A stretch of 64,000 bases of DNA from Bradyrhizobium sp. LTSP885 (GCF_000938305.1 NZ_JYMT01000039.1:90437-154436), one strand, 5' to 3'; counted from the stretch's first letter, positions 1 to 8,759 are shown. Made by a program: numbers and translations. The notes: generated by a model from the sequence alone, not told the origin.

Positions 1-410
1 AGTGGCGCCTGTTCTGCGAGAACAAGGATCGCGCGCGGCTGATGTTCGTGCGGGAGTTCGACGAGAGGACCGCCGGCAAGAGCACGGTGGTGATGATGGC
101 CGACGCCGACAAGTCGGTGGCGTTCGGGAGATATCCGGCGCGGGTCGGAAAATACGAGGTCTGGAGCGACGCGGTGAGGCCTGATACGCTCAAGGCGATG
201 TTGGCGGCTCAGCATCTGCAGGTGGGCGAAAGCCCGTCGACATCAGACGGCAAAGCCGGACCCACGACGTTCGACATCGGTACGACCGGTCTTGAGCCGG
301 CGTGGACGCAGCTTCTGGCGTCGTGCCCGGCGCCCACTTCCGTCCCGAAGCCCGCGGGCCCGTTGCCGGCGGCTGCATTGCCAAGCGTAAGCGTCGCGCC
401 CGCGCACTGA
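1..410 (+). CDS. hypothetical protein, 3' end of a gene cut by the window edge
   Basis: The frame is open from the first bases and runs to a TGA stop, so the N-terminus lies outside the window. About 135 residues are visible. The first visible residues read WRLFCENKDRARLMFVREFD in frame before the first ATG, which supports an upstream continuation. The tail is rich in Pro, Ala and Ser and looks disordered. I do not recognise the family and assign no function. It converges on the next gene, with only a short gap between the two stops. Confidence 0.6.
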   Translation, partial: WRLFCENKDRARLMFVREFDERTAGKSTVVMMADADKSVAFGRYPARVGKYEVWSDAVRPDTLKAMLAAQHLQVGESPSTSDGKAGPTTFDIGTTGLEPAWTQLLASCPAPTSVPKPAGPLPAAALPSVSVAPAH

Positions 411-437
411 GCGCAAGAAAACGCGGCAAAACAGGAT

Positions 438-770
438 CTAGTCGGCGATCCGCGTCAGGACCGCCTTGAAGTGCACGCCTGGCATTTGCAGCGCCTCGCC
501 CTCGAAGTCGACCATGTCGCCATTCTCGGTGCCCTTCAGCATCAGCGTGATCCTGTCGGTCCCGAACAGCGACTTGGCGTCCGGATCGGGATTGTGACGC
601 AGGGTCGAGATCTTGACCTGAATGCCATCGACCCGGTCATTGTAGTTACCGACGAATGCGAAAGCCGAATTGCCGCCGCGCAGCTTGCCGCCGGTAGCGT
701 AGAGCACGCCGGTGCCGGTGCCGTGAACGGTATGATATTCAACGCGATATAGGCCTTCCCTCACACCCAT
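438..770 (-). CDS. GrlR-like small protein
   Basis: This 110-residue protein opens with a pattern (EGLYRVEYHT, then TGTGVLYATGGKLRGG) that matches the start of the GrlR family, small beta-barrel proteins named after a regulator of type III secretion in enteropathogenic E. coli. The later GNYNDRVDG and LFGTDRITLMLKG segments fit the same fold. It has no signal peptide or membrane segment. A second protein with the same layout lies at 57537-57947. Members in soil rhizobia are usually single uncharacterised genes, and nothing here suggests a secretion system nearby. The family call is by pattern only; the function is unknown. Confidence 0.6.
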   Translation of the reverse strand: MGVREGLYRVEYHTVHGTGTGVLYATGGKLRGGNSAFAFVGNYNDRVDGIQVKISTLRHNPDPDAKSLFGTDRITLMLKGTENGDMVDFEGEALQMPGVHFKAVLTRIAD

Positions 771-895
771 CCCCAGCCACTATCCCCGGAGCAAGCCTAT
801 GGGAGGCGCAAGGCGCCAAATGTGAACTGGTTCACACTTCGTGCAGCCGTCAACATCGAAATTTGAAAGGGCAGACAGGCGCGCAGGGCGTCGCT

Positions 896-2188
896 TCAGC
901 GGCTCGTTGGCGCGCTCGCCATGCGCGTCAACGCTGGCGTCGCCGCCATCTTGGTCAGCACGGCCTGGATCGGAAATTCGGTCCAGGCCTGTGTCACGTA
1001 GCTGCGATGGGTGATGCCGTCGCGCGTCTGCACGAAGACCACGCTACCGGGACGCAGCGGCCCGTCCATGCTCTCGCTCACGGCGATACCCTTGCCGCGA
1101 AGCATCGACATCAACTCGCGGTCGCGCGGCCTGGTGTAGTGGGTGTAGGAGCTGACGAAGAAGCCGGTGCGGTTGTTCTCGATCCAGGACGCGAACTTGT
1201 CGAGCTCGCCGTAGACCGCATCGAGCAGCAGCACGCCGCGGACGCGACTGGCAGCGCCGCCGACCTCGAGGCTCCAGGCGGTCGGCAGGAAACCGCCGCT
1301 GTAACCCACGATCACCACCGGCATGTTGGCGAACACTTGCGCGGATTTCGGGTCGCCGTAGAGACGGGCGAGATGGCTCGCGGACTCGTCGAGGAAGCGC
1401 TTGAAGCCGCCCGGTTGCCAGAACTTGCCGGCGCTGGAGTCGGCCGCATCGACGGCCATTTGCGGCGCAAGCAGCACCGCGTTGACGCCGGAATCGGTGA
1501 TCTGCTGCGGCACCTGCTGGCGGTCGCGCACGTCGCGCTCAAGCGTCGCGCCGTTGCCGTGGAAGAACACCACGATCACGCCGGGCTTGTTGGCGTCGAA
1601 GCTCTCGGGCACGTGCACCAGCACGCGGTTGTCATTGTAGGTTTCGCTCTGCCAGAAGACGCGGCCGCCATAGCTGCGATGGCCGCGGCGGTCGCCGTTG
1701 CCGACATTGAGGAAGGGGGCGTCGGTGCGCGGGTTGTTGCCAAAATAGGGGAAGGCGGAAGATTTCATGCTGACCAGCGTGGTCATATCCTCGCGCTCGG
1801 TCGGTTGCGGCAGCGTCAAGGTTGGCGAGATCGAGGCGACGCGAACCGGCGAGGGCGCGGTTTTCGGCGCCGACTGAGCTGGTGCTGCGGCCGCGGTCCG
1901 CTGGTACGGAGCAAGGCTCTCCTTCTCGGTCGGGAAGCGATCCTTGAACTGCGGTGCCGGAAAGCGATCCTCGAACGTATCGCCGGTTGCCTGGGTGTTG
2001 GCCGCCAACATGCCGGCGTTCGGCGCCTTGCCGCATTGGGCGAGGGGCAGCGCCAGCGGGATCAGGATGCAGCCGGCTACGATCCAGCGGCCGCGCCGGC
2101 GAGACGATCGCGCATGCCGTGTCGCGCCCAGTGAAATCACCCGGCCCACACGATCATGACTGTCGAATTTCGGCTGTGCCCCGAACAT
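896..2188 (-). CDS. secreted or membrane-anchored alpha/beta hydrolase-like protein
   Basis: The protein is about 430 residues. A basic N-terminus is followed by a single hydrophobic segment (WIVAGCILIPLALPLAQC) that could be a signal anchor or lipoprotein signal, then a long Pro/Ala/Thr-rich linker. The C-terminal half carries VIVVFFHGNGA, an oxyanion-type HGN motif, and a nucleophile elbow GYSGG, so it is probably a serine hydrolase of the alpha/beta fold. A late DGITHRSYVTQ segment could supply the catalytic histidine. The start is uncertain: ATG at 2188 follows GGGTGG closely, and GTG starts at 2206 and 2140 are also possible. The substrate is unknown. Confidence 0.65.
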   Translation of the reverse strand: MFGAQPKFDSHDRVGRVISLGATRHARSSRRRGRWIVAGCILIPLALPLAQCGKAPNAGMLAANTQATGDTFEDRFPAPQFKDRFPTEKESLAPYQRTAAAAPAQSAPKTAPSPVRVASISPTLTLPQPTEREDMTTLVSMKSSAFPYFGNNPRTDAPFLNVGNGDRRGHRSYGGRVFWQSETYNDNRVLVHVPESFDANKPGVIVVFFHGNGATLERDVRDRQQVPQQITDSGVNAVLLAPQMAVDAADSSAGKFWQPGGFKRFLDESASHLARLYGDPKSAQVFANMPVVIVGYSGGFLPTAWSLEVGGAASRVRGVLLLDAVYGELDKFASWIENNRTGFFVSSYTHYTRPRDRELMSMLRGKGIAVSESMDGPLRPGSVVFVQTRDGITHRSYVTQAWTEFPIQAVLTKMAATPALTRMASAPTSR

Positions 2189-2499
2189 CCACCCTTTGCC
2201 CCACACCCACCGGCAAACGACGTATTTTGGCTTGTCGGTGTTTAGGTCACGTTAAGCTTCCGGAGCGTTTCCCCACATCCGGAAGGCATCATGAGACCAC
2301 TCAATCGTGTCCTGATTGTGGGAGGGGCGCTGCGTTTGCGATTTCCGGCGACGACCGGGCAAGCTGGATGCGGGAAAGAGGTATTATAAAACCTTTTTCA
2401 TGTCCCAGTTTAAACCATTGTTAACGCTGCTTGAATTGCACGCCGCGAGCCTGCACCATGGCGGCACTCCGGCGCACGGCGGCTGAAGGTACGGTCGAG

Positions 2500-3864
2500 A
2501 TGGCGGCATCACCTACGGGAAGCGCGGCGTTGCGCGGCCCGCTCCCCGGCACTGGCTCGACCGTTTCGGTCCTGACGGCGACCGCGATCGTTGTGGCCGA
2601 CATGGTCGGCGTCGGCGTCTTCACCAGCCTCGGCTTCCAGGTCAAGGACATCCCGTCCGGCTTCTCCATCCTGCTGTTGTGGACCGTCGGCGGTATCGTC
2701 GCGCTGTGCGGGGTGTTCTCCTATGGCGAACTCGGCGCCATGTTTCCGCGCTCGAGCGGCGAATACAATTTCCTCGGCCGGGCCTATCACCCGGCCTTTG
2801 GCTTCCTGGCAGGTTGGGTGTCGGCGACCGTCGGCTTTGCCGCGCCGGTTGCGCTCGCGGCGATGGCGTTCGGCGAGTACGGCCGCGCGGTCCTGCCTGG
2901 CGTGCCGCCGCTCGCGCTTGCGATCGGCGTGGTGTGGCTGGTGTCGATCGTGCAGCTCACCGGAGTCAGGCATTCCTCGACGTTCCAGCTGGTCGCGACC
3001 ATCCTGAAGGTGGTCTTGATCGTCGCCTTCCTGGTGGCGGGCTTCATGATCGCGACGCCGCAGCCGGTGTCGTTTGCGCCGTCGTCGTCGGACCCCACCC
3101 ACGTGCTGAGCGCCCCGTTCGCCATCAGCCTGGTGTTCGTGATGTACTCGTTCTCCGGCTGGAACGCCGCGACCTACATCATCGGCGAGATGCAACTGCC
3201 GGAACGCAACCTGCCGCGCGCGATGCTGTCGGGCACGCTGATCGTGCTGGTGCTCTATGTCGCGCTCAACGCGGTGTTCCTGCACACGGCGCCGATCGAC
3301 AAGCTCGCCGGCCAGCTCGACGTCGCCCGGATTTCAGGCAGCTATATCTTCGGCGAGGTCGGCGGCCGCGTCGTCGGCGCGATGATTTGCGTCGGGCTGA
3401 TCTCCTCGATCAGCGCGATGATGTGGATCGGCCCGCGCGTGATGATGACGATGGGTGAGGATATTCCGGCGCTGAATCTGTTCGCGCGGCGATCGGCCAG
3501 TGGCGCGCCGGTCTATGCCATCCTGTTCCAGGTCACGGTCGCAAGCCTCATGCTGTTCACCCGCAGCTTCGAGGCCGTGCTCGATTTCATCCAGTTCGCG
3601 TTGCTGTTCTGCTCGTTCTTCGCCGTGGCTGGCGTGATCAAGCTGCGCATCACGCATCCCGAACTGCCGCGGCCCTATCGTGCCTGGGGATACCCGATCA
3701 CGCCGGTGGTTTTCCTGCTCGTGACCGGCTTCATGATGTACTATCTCTTGACGCAGCGCCCGCTGCAGTCGGCGCTCGGTATTTTGATCATGATTTCAGG
3801 CCTTTTGATCTACGCGATCTTCCGCAAGCGGCCCGATCAGCCTGCGACCGAACACCCGGGTTAA
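2500..3864 (+). CDS. APC-superfamily amino acid permease
   Basis: The protein of about 454 residues has twelve probable membrane helices. Helix 1 carries the unwound substrate-binding signature GVGVFTSLG seen in amino acid/polyamine/organocation transporters. YSFSGWNAATYIIGEM in the sixth-helix region is likewise typical of the family. The likely role is proton-coupled uptake or exchange of an amino acid at the inner membrane; the substrate cannot be read from sequence. I chose the ATG preceded by AAGG; an in-frame ATG at 2458 and a TTG at 2431 are alternatives. The next gene begins two bases after the stop and may be co-transcribed. Confidence 0.85.
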   Translation: MAASPTGSAALRGPLPGTGSTVSVLTATAIVVADMVGVGVFTSLGFQVKDIPSGFSILLLWTVGGIVALCGVFSYGELGAMFPRSSGEYNFLGRAYHPAFGFLAGWVSATVGFAAPVALAAMAFGEYGRAVLPGVPPLALAIGVVWLVSIVQLTGVRHSSTFQLVATILKVVLIVAFLVAGFMIATPQPVSFAPSSSDPTHVLSAPFAISLVFVMYSFSGWNAATYIIGEMQLPERNLPRAMLSGTLIVLVLYVALNAVFLHTAPIDKLAGQLDVARISGSYIFGEVGGRVVGAMICVGLISSISAMMWIGPRVMMTMGEDIPALNLFARRSASGAPVYAILFQVTVASLMLFTRSFEAVLDFIQFALLFCSFFAVAGVIKLRITHPELPRPYRAWGYPITPVVFLLVTGFMMYYLLTQRPLQSALGILIMISGLLIYAIFRKRPDQPATEHPG

Positions 3865-3866
3865 GA

Positions 3867-5102
3867 ATGAAAATGTTGTTGTCCGCGAGAACGTTGGCCC
3901 TGGCGTTGACCTTGGTGGCCGCGATGCTGGTGGCGGCTGTCATGCCGGTGCGCGCCGCCGACGTGACACCCGACGACACCGCGCGTTTCCTTGCCGGCAT
4001 GCAGCCATCCGCCGATTCGCCGTTGCTCCCGTTGACCAAGGACCCCGCCTGGCAACGGCATGCGAAATTCTTCGACGGCGCCTTCGCCCAGCTCGAAGCG
4101 CGGCAATTGTCGAAGATCCGCGCCTGGTCCGACACCAATCTCGCCGCGCCCAAGCCGACCATGTTCTACATGTTCTCAGGGCCAGATTTTCTCTACGCCA
4201 ACGCGTTCTACGGCAGGGCGACGACCTACGTGCTGAGCGCGCTGGAGCCGCCCGGCGCCGTGCCCGACCTCGCCAAGTTGCCGCGCGGCGCTGTTAACAA
4301 CGCGCTTTACAGCGTCGAGCGCTCGCTCGGATCGATCCTGAGCTTCTCCTTCTTCATCACCAAGCAGATGAAGGTCGACCTGCACGCCGGCGAGGTCAGC
4401 GGCACCTTGCCGATCCTCTATGTGTTCCTGGCGCGTTCCGGCAAGACGGTTCGCGACGTCAAGCCGGTCACCATCGACGAGAACGGCACGCTTAACGTCG
4501 GCGCCGATGCAGCCGCGCGCAACGTGGTCCATGGGACGAAGATCACCTTTGCAGGCTCCGACGGGGTCGAGAAGACGCTGTACTACTTCTCGACCGATCT
4601 CTCCAATTCCGGCGCGAAGGCGAGCGGCTTCCTGAAATTCTGCGCGACGCTTGGACCCGGCAACAGTCTCATCAAGAGCGCGTCCTATCTACTGCATTCC
4701 GGCAACTTCTCTACGGTGCGCAGTTTCATCCTCGCCAACAGCGCGACGATCATCCAGGACGATTCCGGAGTCCCGCTTGGCTATTACAGCCCGAAGAAGT
4801 GGCGCTTCTTCCCGTTCGGCCGCTACCTTGGCCCGATCGGCGAATTCCCGGGGCGCTACCAGGAGTCTTACGCCGAGTTGTTTCGCCGCGCGCAGCCGAT
4901 CGATTTCGGCATCGGCTATCGCTGGCGTACCCACGAGTCCAATCTGCTGCTGTCTGTGAGGCTGCCCGATGACGGCACGGGCACGGCAGAGGCGACCTCA
5001 TCGGCCGACGAGCCGCCGTCGGCACCGCCGCCAAGGCCGCGGCCACGCAAGCCGCGTCCACCGCCGCCGCCACCACAAGGCGGCTCCTGGTTCTGGCGTT
5101 AG
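3867..5102 (+). CDS. conserved hypothetical periplasmic protein with proline-rich tail
   Basis: The 411-residue protein starts with a clear signal peptide (cleavage near VRAAD, about residue 30). The body is a soluble domain with segments such as FSGPDFLYANAFYGR and GYYSPKKWRFFPFG. The last 40 residues are almost entirely Pro, Arg, Lys and Ala, probably a cell-wall or membrane-surface tether. It starts two bases after the permease stop, which suggests one transcript. I recognise similar proteins in rhizobia only as uncharacterised. A periplasmic location is inferred from the signal sequence; the function is unknown. Confidence 0.7.
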   Translation: MKMLLSARTLALALTLVAAMLVAAVMPVRAADVTPDDTARFLAGMQPSADSPLLPLTKDPAWQRHAKFFDGAFAQLEARQLSKIRAWSDTNLAAPKPTMFYMFSGPDFLYANAFYGRATTYVLSALEPPGAVPDLAKLPRGAVNNALYSVERSLGSILSFSFFITKQMKVDLHAGEVSGTLPILYVFLARSGKTVRDVKPVTIDENGTLNVGADAAARNVVHGTKITFAGSDGVEKTLYYFSTDLSNSGAKASGFLKFCATLGPGNSLIKSASYLLHSGNFSTVRSFILANSATIIQDDSGVPLGYYSPKKWRFFPFGRYLGPIGEFPGRYQESYAELFRRAQPIDFGIGYRWRTHESNLLLSVRLPDDGTGTAEATSSADEPPSAPPPRPRPRKPRPPPPPPQGGSWFWR

Positions 5103-5124
5103 CCCCGAACCAAGGTTCGCCGCA

Positions 5125-5292
5125 TCACCAGTGCACGTTCTGGCTCGGCACGATGAACGCCGTGGTACTCGGCGTCTCCGGGCGGTGCATGAAGTAGTCG
5201 TACGCGGCAACAATCAGAATGAGCAAGGCAAGCACGGCCAGCAGATCGATCTGCCGGGGATCGTGCCCGTTGTGGCTGATTTTCCAGCGCAT
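5125..5292 (-). CDS. small single-pass membrane protein
   Basis: This is a 55-residue protein. The start is well defined: the minus-strand sequence GGGAGGAAACAACAATG places a strong ribosome binding site seven bases before ATG. It has one hydrophobic helix (LLAVLALLILIVAAYDYF) after a short polar N-terminus, and about 25 polar residues on the far side. No family is recognised. Its strong start and compact helix favour a real gene over a chance frame. Confidence 0.55.
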   Translation of the reverse strand: MRWKISHNGHDPRQIDLLAVLALLILIVAAYDYFMHRPETPSTTAFIVPSQNVHW

Positions 5293-5394
5293 TGTTGTTT
5301 CCTCCCAACCGGGGCAAACAAACAATGCGGCAAGTCAGCCACGGTTCCGCGTGTCAGCAATGCGCGGCGTGCCTGGAAGCGCTGCAGCGATCCG

Positions 5395-5748
5395 TCAATT
5401 CGGGTTGACGCCGCGCCAGCGGCCATACCGCCAGGGCAAGTACCAACGCGCGCCGGGCGGTTTCGTCGGCGTCACATTGTCGATCCCGGACGTACCCCAG
5501 GGCTGGCAGCGCAGCAACCGCGCCAATGTCATCCATCCGCCAGCCCAAAGTCCGAAGCGCTCGATCGCCTCATCGCCATAGACCGAGCAGGTCGGCAGGT
5601 GCCGGCAGTTGTAGCCGACCAGCGGCGACAATGTGTGCCGGTAGATCCAGATCAGGCCGCGGCCGAAATTGCGCGGCAACCGGCGCGTGATGCTGGCACA
5701 CTCCGTGCATCTGTTTGGATGTGAGGATGAATGATCTGTCGGCGGCAT
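5395..5748 (-). CDS. yidD: YidD-type membrane protein insertion factor
   Basis: About 117 residues carry the full YidD signature. An amphipathic segment LIWIYRHTLSPLVGYNCRHL is followed by the Cys cluster PTCSVYGDEAIERFG and the conserved LLRCQPW. Family members sit on the inner face of the cytoplasmic membrane and assist YidC-dependent insertion of membrane proteins. In many genomes yidD lies beside rnpA and yidC, but here it stands alone, as is common in Bradyrhizobium. ATG at 5748 gives a normal length; a TTG further upstream would add twelve residues. Confidence 0.9.
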   Translation of the reverse strand: MPPTDHSSSHPNRCTECASITRRLPRNFGRGLIWIYRHTLSPLVGYNCRHLPTCSVYGDEAIERFGLWAGGWMTLARLLRCQPWGTSGIDNVTPTKPPGARWYLPWRYGRWRGVNPN

Positions 5749-5986
5749 ATCGCAACTATGTACGTAGTCTTGCGGGGGTTCCAAGCCAAGGAACTGTGCT
5801 GTTGCAGATATTTACGCCACAGTTCGCAACTATCGCAGCGCGCGAATGGCGCTGCAACAAGGGTGCTATGGACGGTCCGGGTCAGCAAGGTTACCGTTTC
5901 GACGACGCTGCAGTGACAGAATCATGGCGCGTTGACATGGGGCCGTTGCCACCGCTCGTTTCAGGGGCTTGGGGGAAGGAACCAAA

Positions 5987-6904
5987 TTGAGGCTTGTGAG
6001 GTCGCTTTCATTGCGCGGCTGGGCGCTTCTCGGCGCCGTCGGCCTTTGCATCGCAATTCCCGGCACCGTGTCGACGCTGGGCACTTCGGCGCAGGCAAGC
6101 TCGACCCTCGAAGAACGCAAGCTGCCGATGAAGTTCAGCTGGATCGCGTGCCAGCCGAATTGCAGGGGCTGGGTGTCCGCGGTCGGCATCATCACCGTCG
6201 ATAGCCCAAAGGATTTTGACGAGTTCGCGCGCGGCCGCCAGCTCAATGGCGCCACCATCGTGCTCGACTCCAGCGGTGGGTCGGTCAATGACGCGATCAC
6301 GCTTGGCCGCCGGTTCCGCGGCCTCGGCGCGCTGACCACCGTCGGCACCAGTATCGTCAGCCAGACGCCGCAGGGCGAACGCGCGAGCGTCGTGCCGGAT
6401 GCCTATTGCGAGTCGATGTGCGTGTTCCTGCTGCTGTCGGGCCAAACCCGCTTTGTCCCGCAGGCCGCCCATATCCGCGTCCACCAGATCTGGATGGGCG
6501 ACCGCGCCGATGATGCCAGGGCCGCGAGCTACAACGCGCAGGATCTGATGATTGTCGAGCGCGATATCGGCCGCCTCGCCAAATACACCTTCGACATGGG
6601 CGGTGCAGGCGACCTGCTGTCGCTGGCGCTCAGTGTGCCGCCGTGGGAAGAGCTGCACGAATTGTCGCCGGCCGAACTGCGGCTGACCAATCTTGTGACC
6701 ACCGATGCTGTCGCCGACGTGCTGCCGCGGCAGGACAGCGGCGTCCCGGTCGCGGAAGCCAAATCGGAAGCCAAGTCCAGGGATCGCTTCGTCAGCAGTG
6801 CGATGGACGGCGAGGCGCAATCGCAAACCGCGAAGGCGACCAAGACCGCGGAGGTTCTTGCTCCGACCGGTGGCGCAGCGGCGCCGACTCAGCCCGCACA
6901 ATAG
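5987..6904 (+). CDS. periplasmic ClpP/SppA-fold protein
   Basis: The protein is about 305 residues with a signal peptide ending near AQAS. The core has the hallmarks of the ClpP/crotonase serine-protease fold: an oxyanion strand LDSSGGSV, a nucleophile segment CESMCVFLLLSG with Ser near residue 142, and a histidine in HIRVHQI near residue 166. Both catalytic-type residues are therefore retained, which suggests an active periplasmic protease or peptidase. The tail beyond residue 240 is low complexity. A TTG start is chosen because GGGGGAAGGA lies just upstream; no ATG fits. It converges on the scaffold gene that follows. Confidence 0.7.
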   Translation: MRLVRSLSLRGWALLGAVGLCIAIPGTVSTLGTSAQASSTLEERKLPMKFSWIACQPNCRGWVSAVGIITVDSPKDFDEFARGRQLNGATIVLDSSGGSVNDAITLGRRFRGLGALTTVGTSIVSQTPQGERASVVPDAYCESMCVFLLLSGQTRFVPQAAHIRVHQIWMGDRADDARAASYNAQDLMIVERDIGRLAKYTFDMGGAGDLLSLALSVPPWEELHELSPAELRLTNLVTTDAVADVLPRQDSGVPVAEAKSEAKSRDRFVSSAMDGEAQSQTAKATKTAEVLAPTGGAAAPTQPAQ

Positions 6905-6919
6905 GGCTCAATTGAATTC

Positions 6920-7366
6920 CTAAGCTGGCTGCTTCGCTTTGGCCTCGATCTGGCCGATCGCATCGACCACGGCGTCAAACGTCAGCATGGTCGAGGCGTG
7001 GCGAGCCTTGTAATCGCGAACCGGCTCGAGCAGCGCGATATCGGCCCATTTGCCGCCCTGCGGTGGCTGGCCATTTTCCTTCAGCATCTTGCGGACGGTT
7101 TCGCGCAATTCGCGCAACTCGTCAGCGGTCGAGCCCACCACCTGGCTCGCCATGATCGAGGAGGAGGCCTGGCCGAGCGCGCAGGCCTTCACATCATGGG
7201 CGAAGTCGGTCACCACAGGACCGTCCATCTTGAGGTCGACCTTCACGGTCGAACCGCACAGTTTGGAATGGGCCGTGGCGCTGGCATCGGGTTCGGCCAG
7301 TCTGCCGAGACGCGGAATATTGCCGGCCAACTCGATGATCCGCTTGTTGTAAATGTCGTTCAGCAT
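6920..7366 (-). CDS. IscU/SufU-like iron-sulfur scaffold protein
   Basis: The 148-residue protein matches the NifU-N/SufU scaffold fold: LNDIYNKRIIELAGNI at the start, SKLCGSTVKV with the first cysteine, and VKACALGQASSSIM with the second. A SufU-type insertion then leads to EPVRDYKARHAST. The site where SufU proteins have their third cysteine reads Ser in ARHAST, so one usual ligand is missing. It may still carry or transfer a cluster, or have a sulfur-trafficking role. It is divergent from folE, a context I recall for this protein in other Rhizobiales. Confidence 0.75.
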   Translation of the reverse strand: MLNDIYNKRIIELAGNIPRLGRLAEPDASATAHSKLCGSTVKVDLKMDGPVVTDFAHDVKACALGQASSSIMASQVVGSTADELRELRETVRKMLKENGQPPQGGKWADIALLEPVRDYKARHASTMLTFDAVVDAIGQIEAKAKQPA

Positions 7367-7505
7367 GGGGGCAGATGCCTGGTTCCGGTGGTGCCGGGCG
7401 CTCTTGGCGGCTGGGTTTCACCGTCCTATATATGAACAGCAGTGGCGGAAGCATAGTCCGGCCATGCCAGCGTTGCGGCCTGATCAGGTCGTTGCGGTGC
7501 TTTAA

Positions 7506-7603
7506 GGATGGGACTCAGGCGCCCGGCGGTTTGTAAATCCGCCCCGTCTGCCCGGTGACACCTCCGGCCCAAGGGCAAATGCCTGGGCCGGTCGAACGGA
7601 GAA
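7506..7603 (+). promoter_or_regulatory. probable THF-II (folE motif) riboswitch
   Basis: The leader directly upstream of folE folds well. CCGGCCCA at 7564-7571 pairs perfectly with TGGGCCGG at 7584-7591, capped by a GGC/GCC inner helix. CTCCG at 7562-7566 can instead pair with the Shine-Dalgarno CGGAG at 7597-7601, giving two exclusive states that hide or free the ribosome binding site. The folE RNA motif, established as the THF-II tetrahydrofolate riboswitch, occurs upstream of folE in Alphaproteobacteria, so gene context and switch logic agree. I did not align it to the family consensus. Confidence 0.6.
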
Positions 7604-7606
7604 GAC

Positions 7607-8302
7607 ATGGACGCCTTGATCAAATCGATCCGCCCGAACAAGCCATCTGACGGCAAGAGTCCCGAGACTCGTCCGGGCGAGCTCGACCCTTCTGAATTCA
7701 TGGCCGCTGCCGTCCGCGCCGACCAGCCGCGCCCGTCGCGGGCCGAGGCCGAGCAGGCGGTGCACACGTTGCTCAGCTATATCGGCGAGAATCCGGGCCG
7801 CGAAGGGTTGCTCGATACGCCGCGCCGTGTCGTCGAAGCCTATGACGAGCTCTATCAGGGCTACCACCAGTGCCCGGCCGAGGTGCTGAACCGCACCTTC
7901 GGCGAAACCGCTGGATACGACGACTTCGTCCTGATCCGCGACATCGAATTCACCTCGCAGTGCGAGCATCACATGATGCCGTTCTACGGCAAGGCGCATA
8001 TCGCCTATACGCCGGTTGAGCGGGTCGTGGGCCTATCCAAGCTTGCGCGGCTGACCGACATCTTCGCCCGCCGCCTGCAGACCCAGGAGCATCTCACCGC
8101 CCAGATCGCGGCTGCGATCGATGAGGTCCTGAAACCGCGTGGCGTTGCGGTGCTGATCGAGGCGGAGCATACCTGCATGTCGGTGCGCGGCGTCGCCAAG
8201 CATGGCGCGACGACGTTCACCAGCCGCTTCACCGGCGTCTTCCGCGACAATCCGGCGGAGCAGCAGCGTTTCCTGTCCCTGGTGCGAGGACCGAACCGGT
8301 AA
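7607..8302 (+). CDS. folE: GTP cyclohydrolase I
   Basis: The enzyme converts GTP to 7,8-dihydroneopterin triphosphate, the first step of folate synthesis. The 231-residue product has the zinc and active-site motif SQCEHHMMPFYG and the second cysteine in EAEHTCMSVRG, plus GLSKLARLTDIFARR typical of the toroidal enzyme. About 45 N-terminal residues are a variable extension. The ATG follows CGGAGAAGAC, which the upstream leader can sequester. hisI follows after 28 bases on the same strand. Confidence 0.97.
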   Translation: MDALIKSIRPNKPSDGKSPETRPGELDPSEFMAAAVRADQPRPSRAEAEQAVHTLLSYIGENPGREGLLDTPRRVVEAYDELYQGYHQCPAEVLNRTFGETAGYDDFVLIRDIEFTSQCEHHMMPFYGKAHIAYTPVERVVGLSKLARLTDIFARRLQTQEHLTAQIAAAIDEVLKPRGVAVLIEAEHTCMSVRGVAKHGATTFTSRFTGVFRDNPAEQQRFLSLVRGPNR

Positions 8303-8326
8303 CCTCGCATTCCCTTAAGCGAGGTT
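8301..8326 (+). promoter_or_regulatory. hairpin covering the hisI ribosome binding site
   Basis: AACCTCGC (8301-8308) and GCGAGGTT (8319-8326) form a perfect eight-base-pair stem between the folE stop and the hisI GTG start. The 3' arm contains GAGG, the best ribosome binding site for hisI, so the hairpin should reduce hisI translation unless ribosomes ending folE open it. That would be translational coupling. It has no T-run and is unlikely to terminate transcription. Confidence 0.45.
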
Positions 8327-8330
8327 TGCC

Positions 8331-8759
8331 GTGTCCACATCGACCCACGATCACGATCGCGAAGAGGGGCTGGCGTTCCAGCCCAAATTCGACGCGGTAG
8401 GTCTCGTGACCTGCGTCGCGACCGATGTCGCAACCGGCGACGTGCTGATGGTCGCACACATGAACGACGAAGCGCTGCGCAAGACCATCGCGACCGGCGA
8501 AGCCTGGTACTTCAGCCGCTCGCGCAATGCGCTCTGGCGCAAGGGTGAAAGCTCCGGCCAGACCCAGCGCGTGGTCGAGATGCGGATGGATTGCGACCAG
8601 GACGCGGTGTGGCTTCGTGTCGAGCAGACCGGCGCGGCCTGCCACACCGGGCGGCGCTCGTGCTTCTACCGCAGGGTGAATGGCGCGGGGGGTGACATCA
8701 GTTTGTCATTTGTCGATGCTGAGCGGTTGTTCGATCCGGCAAAAATCTATCGCAAATAG
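8331..8759 (+). CDS. hisI: phosphoribosyl-AMP cyclohydrolase
   Basis: The enzyme catalyses the third step of histidine synthesis, opening the adenine ring of phosphoribosyl-AMP. The 142-residue protein has the expected EAWYFSRSRNALWRKGESSG block, the metal-binding MDCDQDAVWL, and the CHTGRRSCFYR signature with both zinc cysteines. It is the stand-alone HisI form, without a HisE domain. A GTG start is used, preceded by GAGG inside a hairpin. It is the downstream partner of folE, and no other his gene lies in the window. Confidence 0.96.
   Translation: MSTSTHDHDREEGLAFQPKFDAVGLVTCVATDVATGDVLMVAHMNDEALRKTIATGEAWYFSRSRNALWRKGESSGQTQRVVEMRMDCDQDAVWLRVEQTGAACHTGRRSCFYRRVNGAGGDISLSFVDAERLFDPAKIYRK

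Noticed and set aside
863..2134. Long plus-strand frame of 423 codons
   Set aside because: It is opposite the alpha/beta hydrolase gene, is full of Arg/Ala/Gly/His typical of antisense reading of a GC-rich gene, and has no domain.
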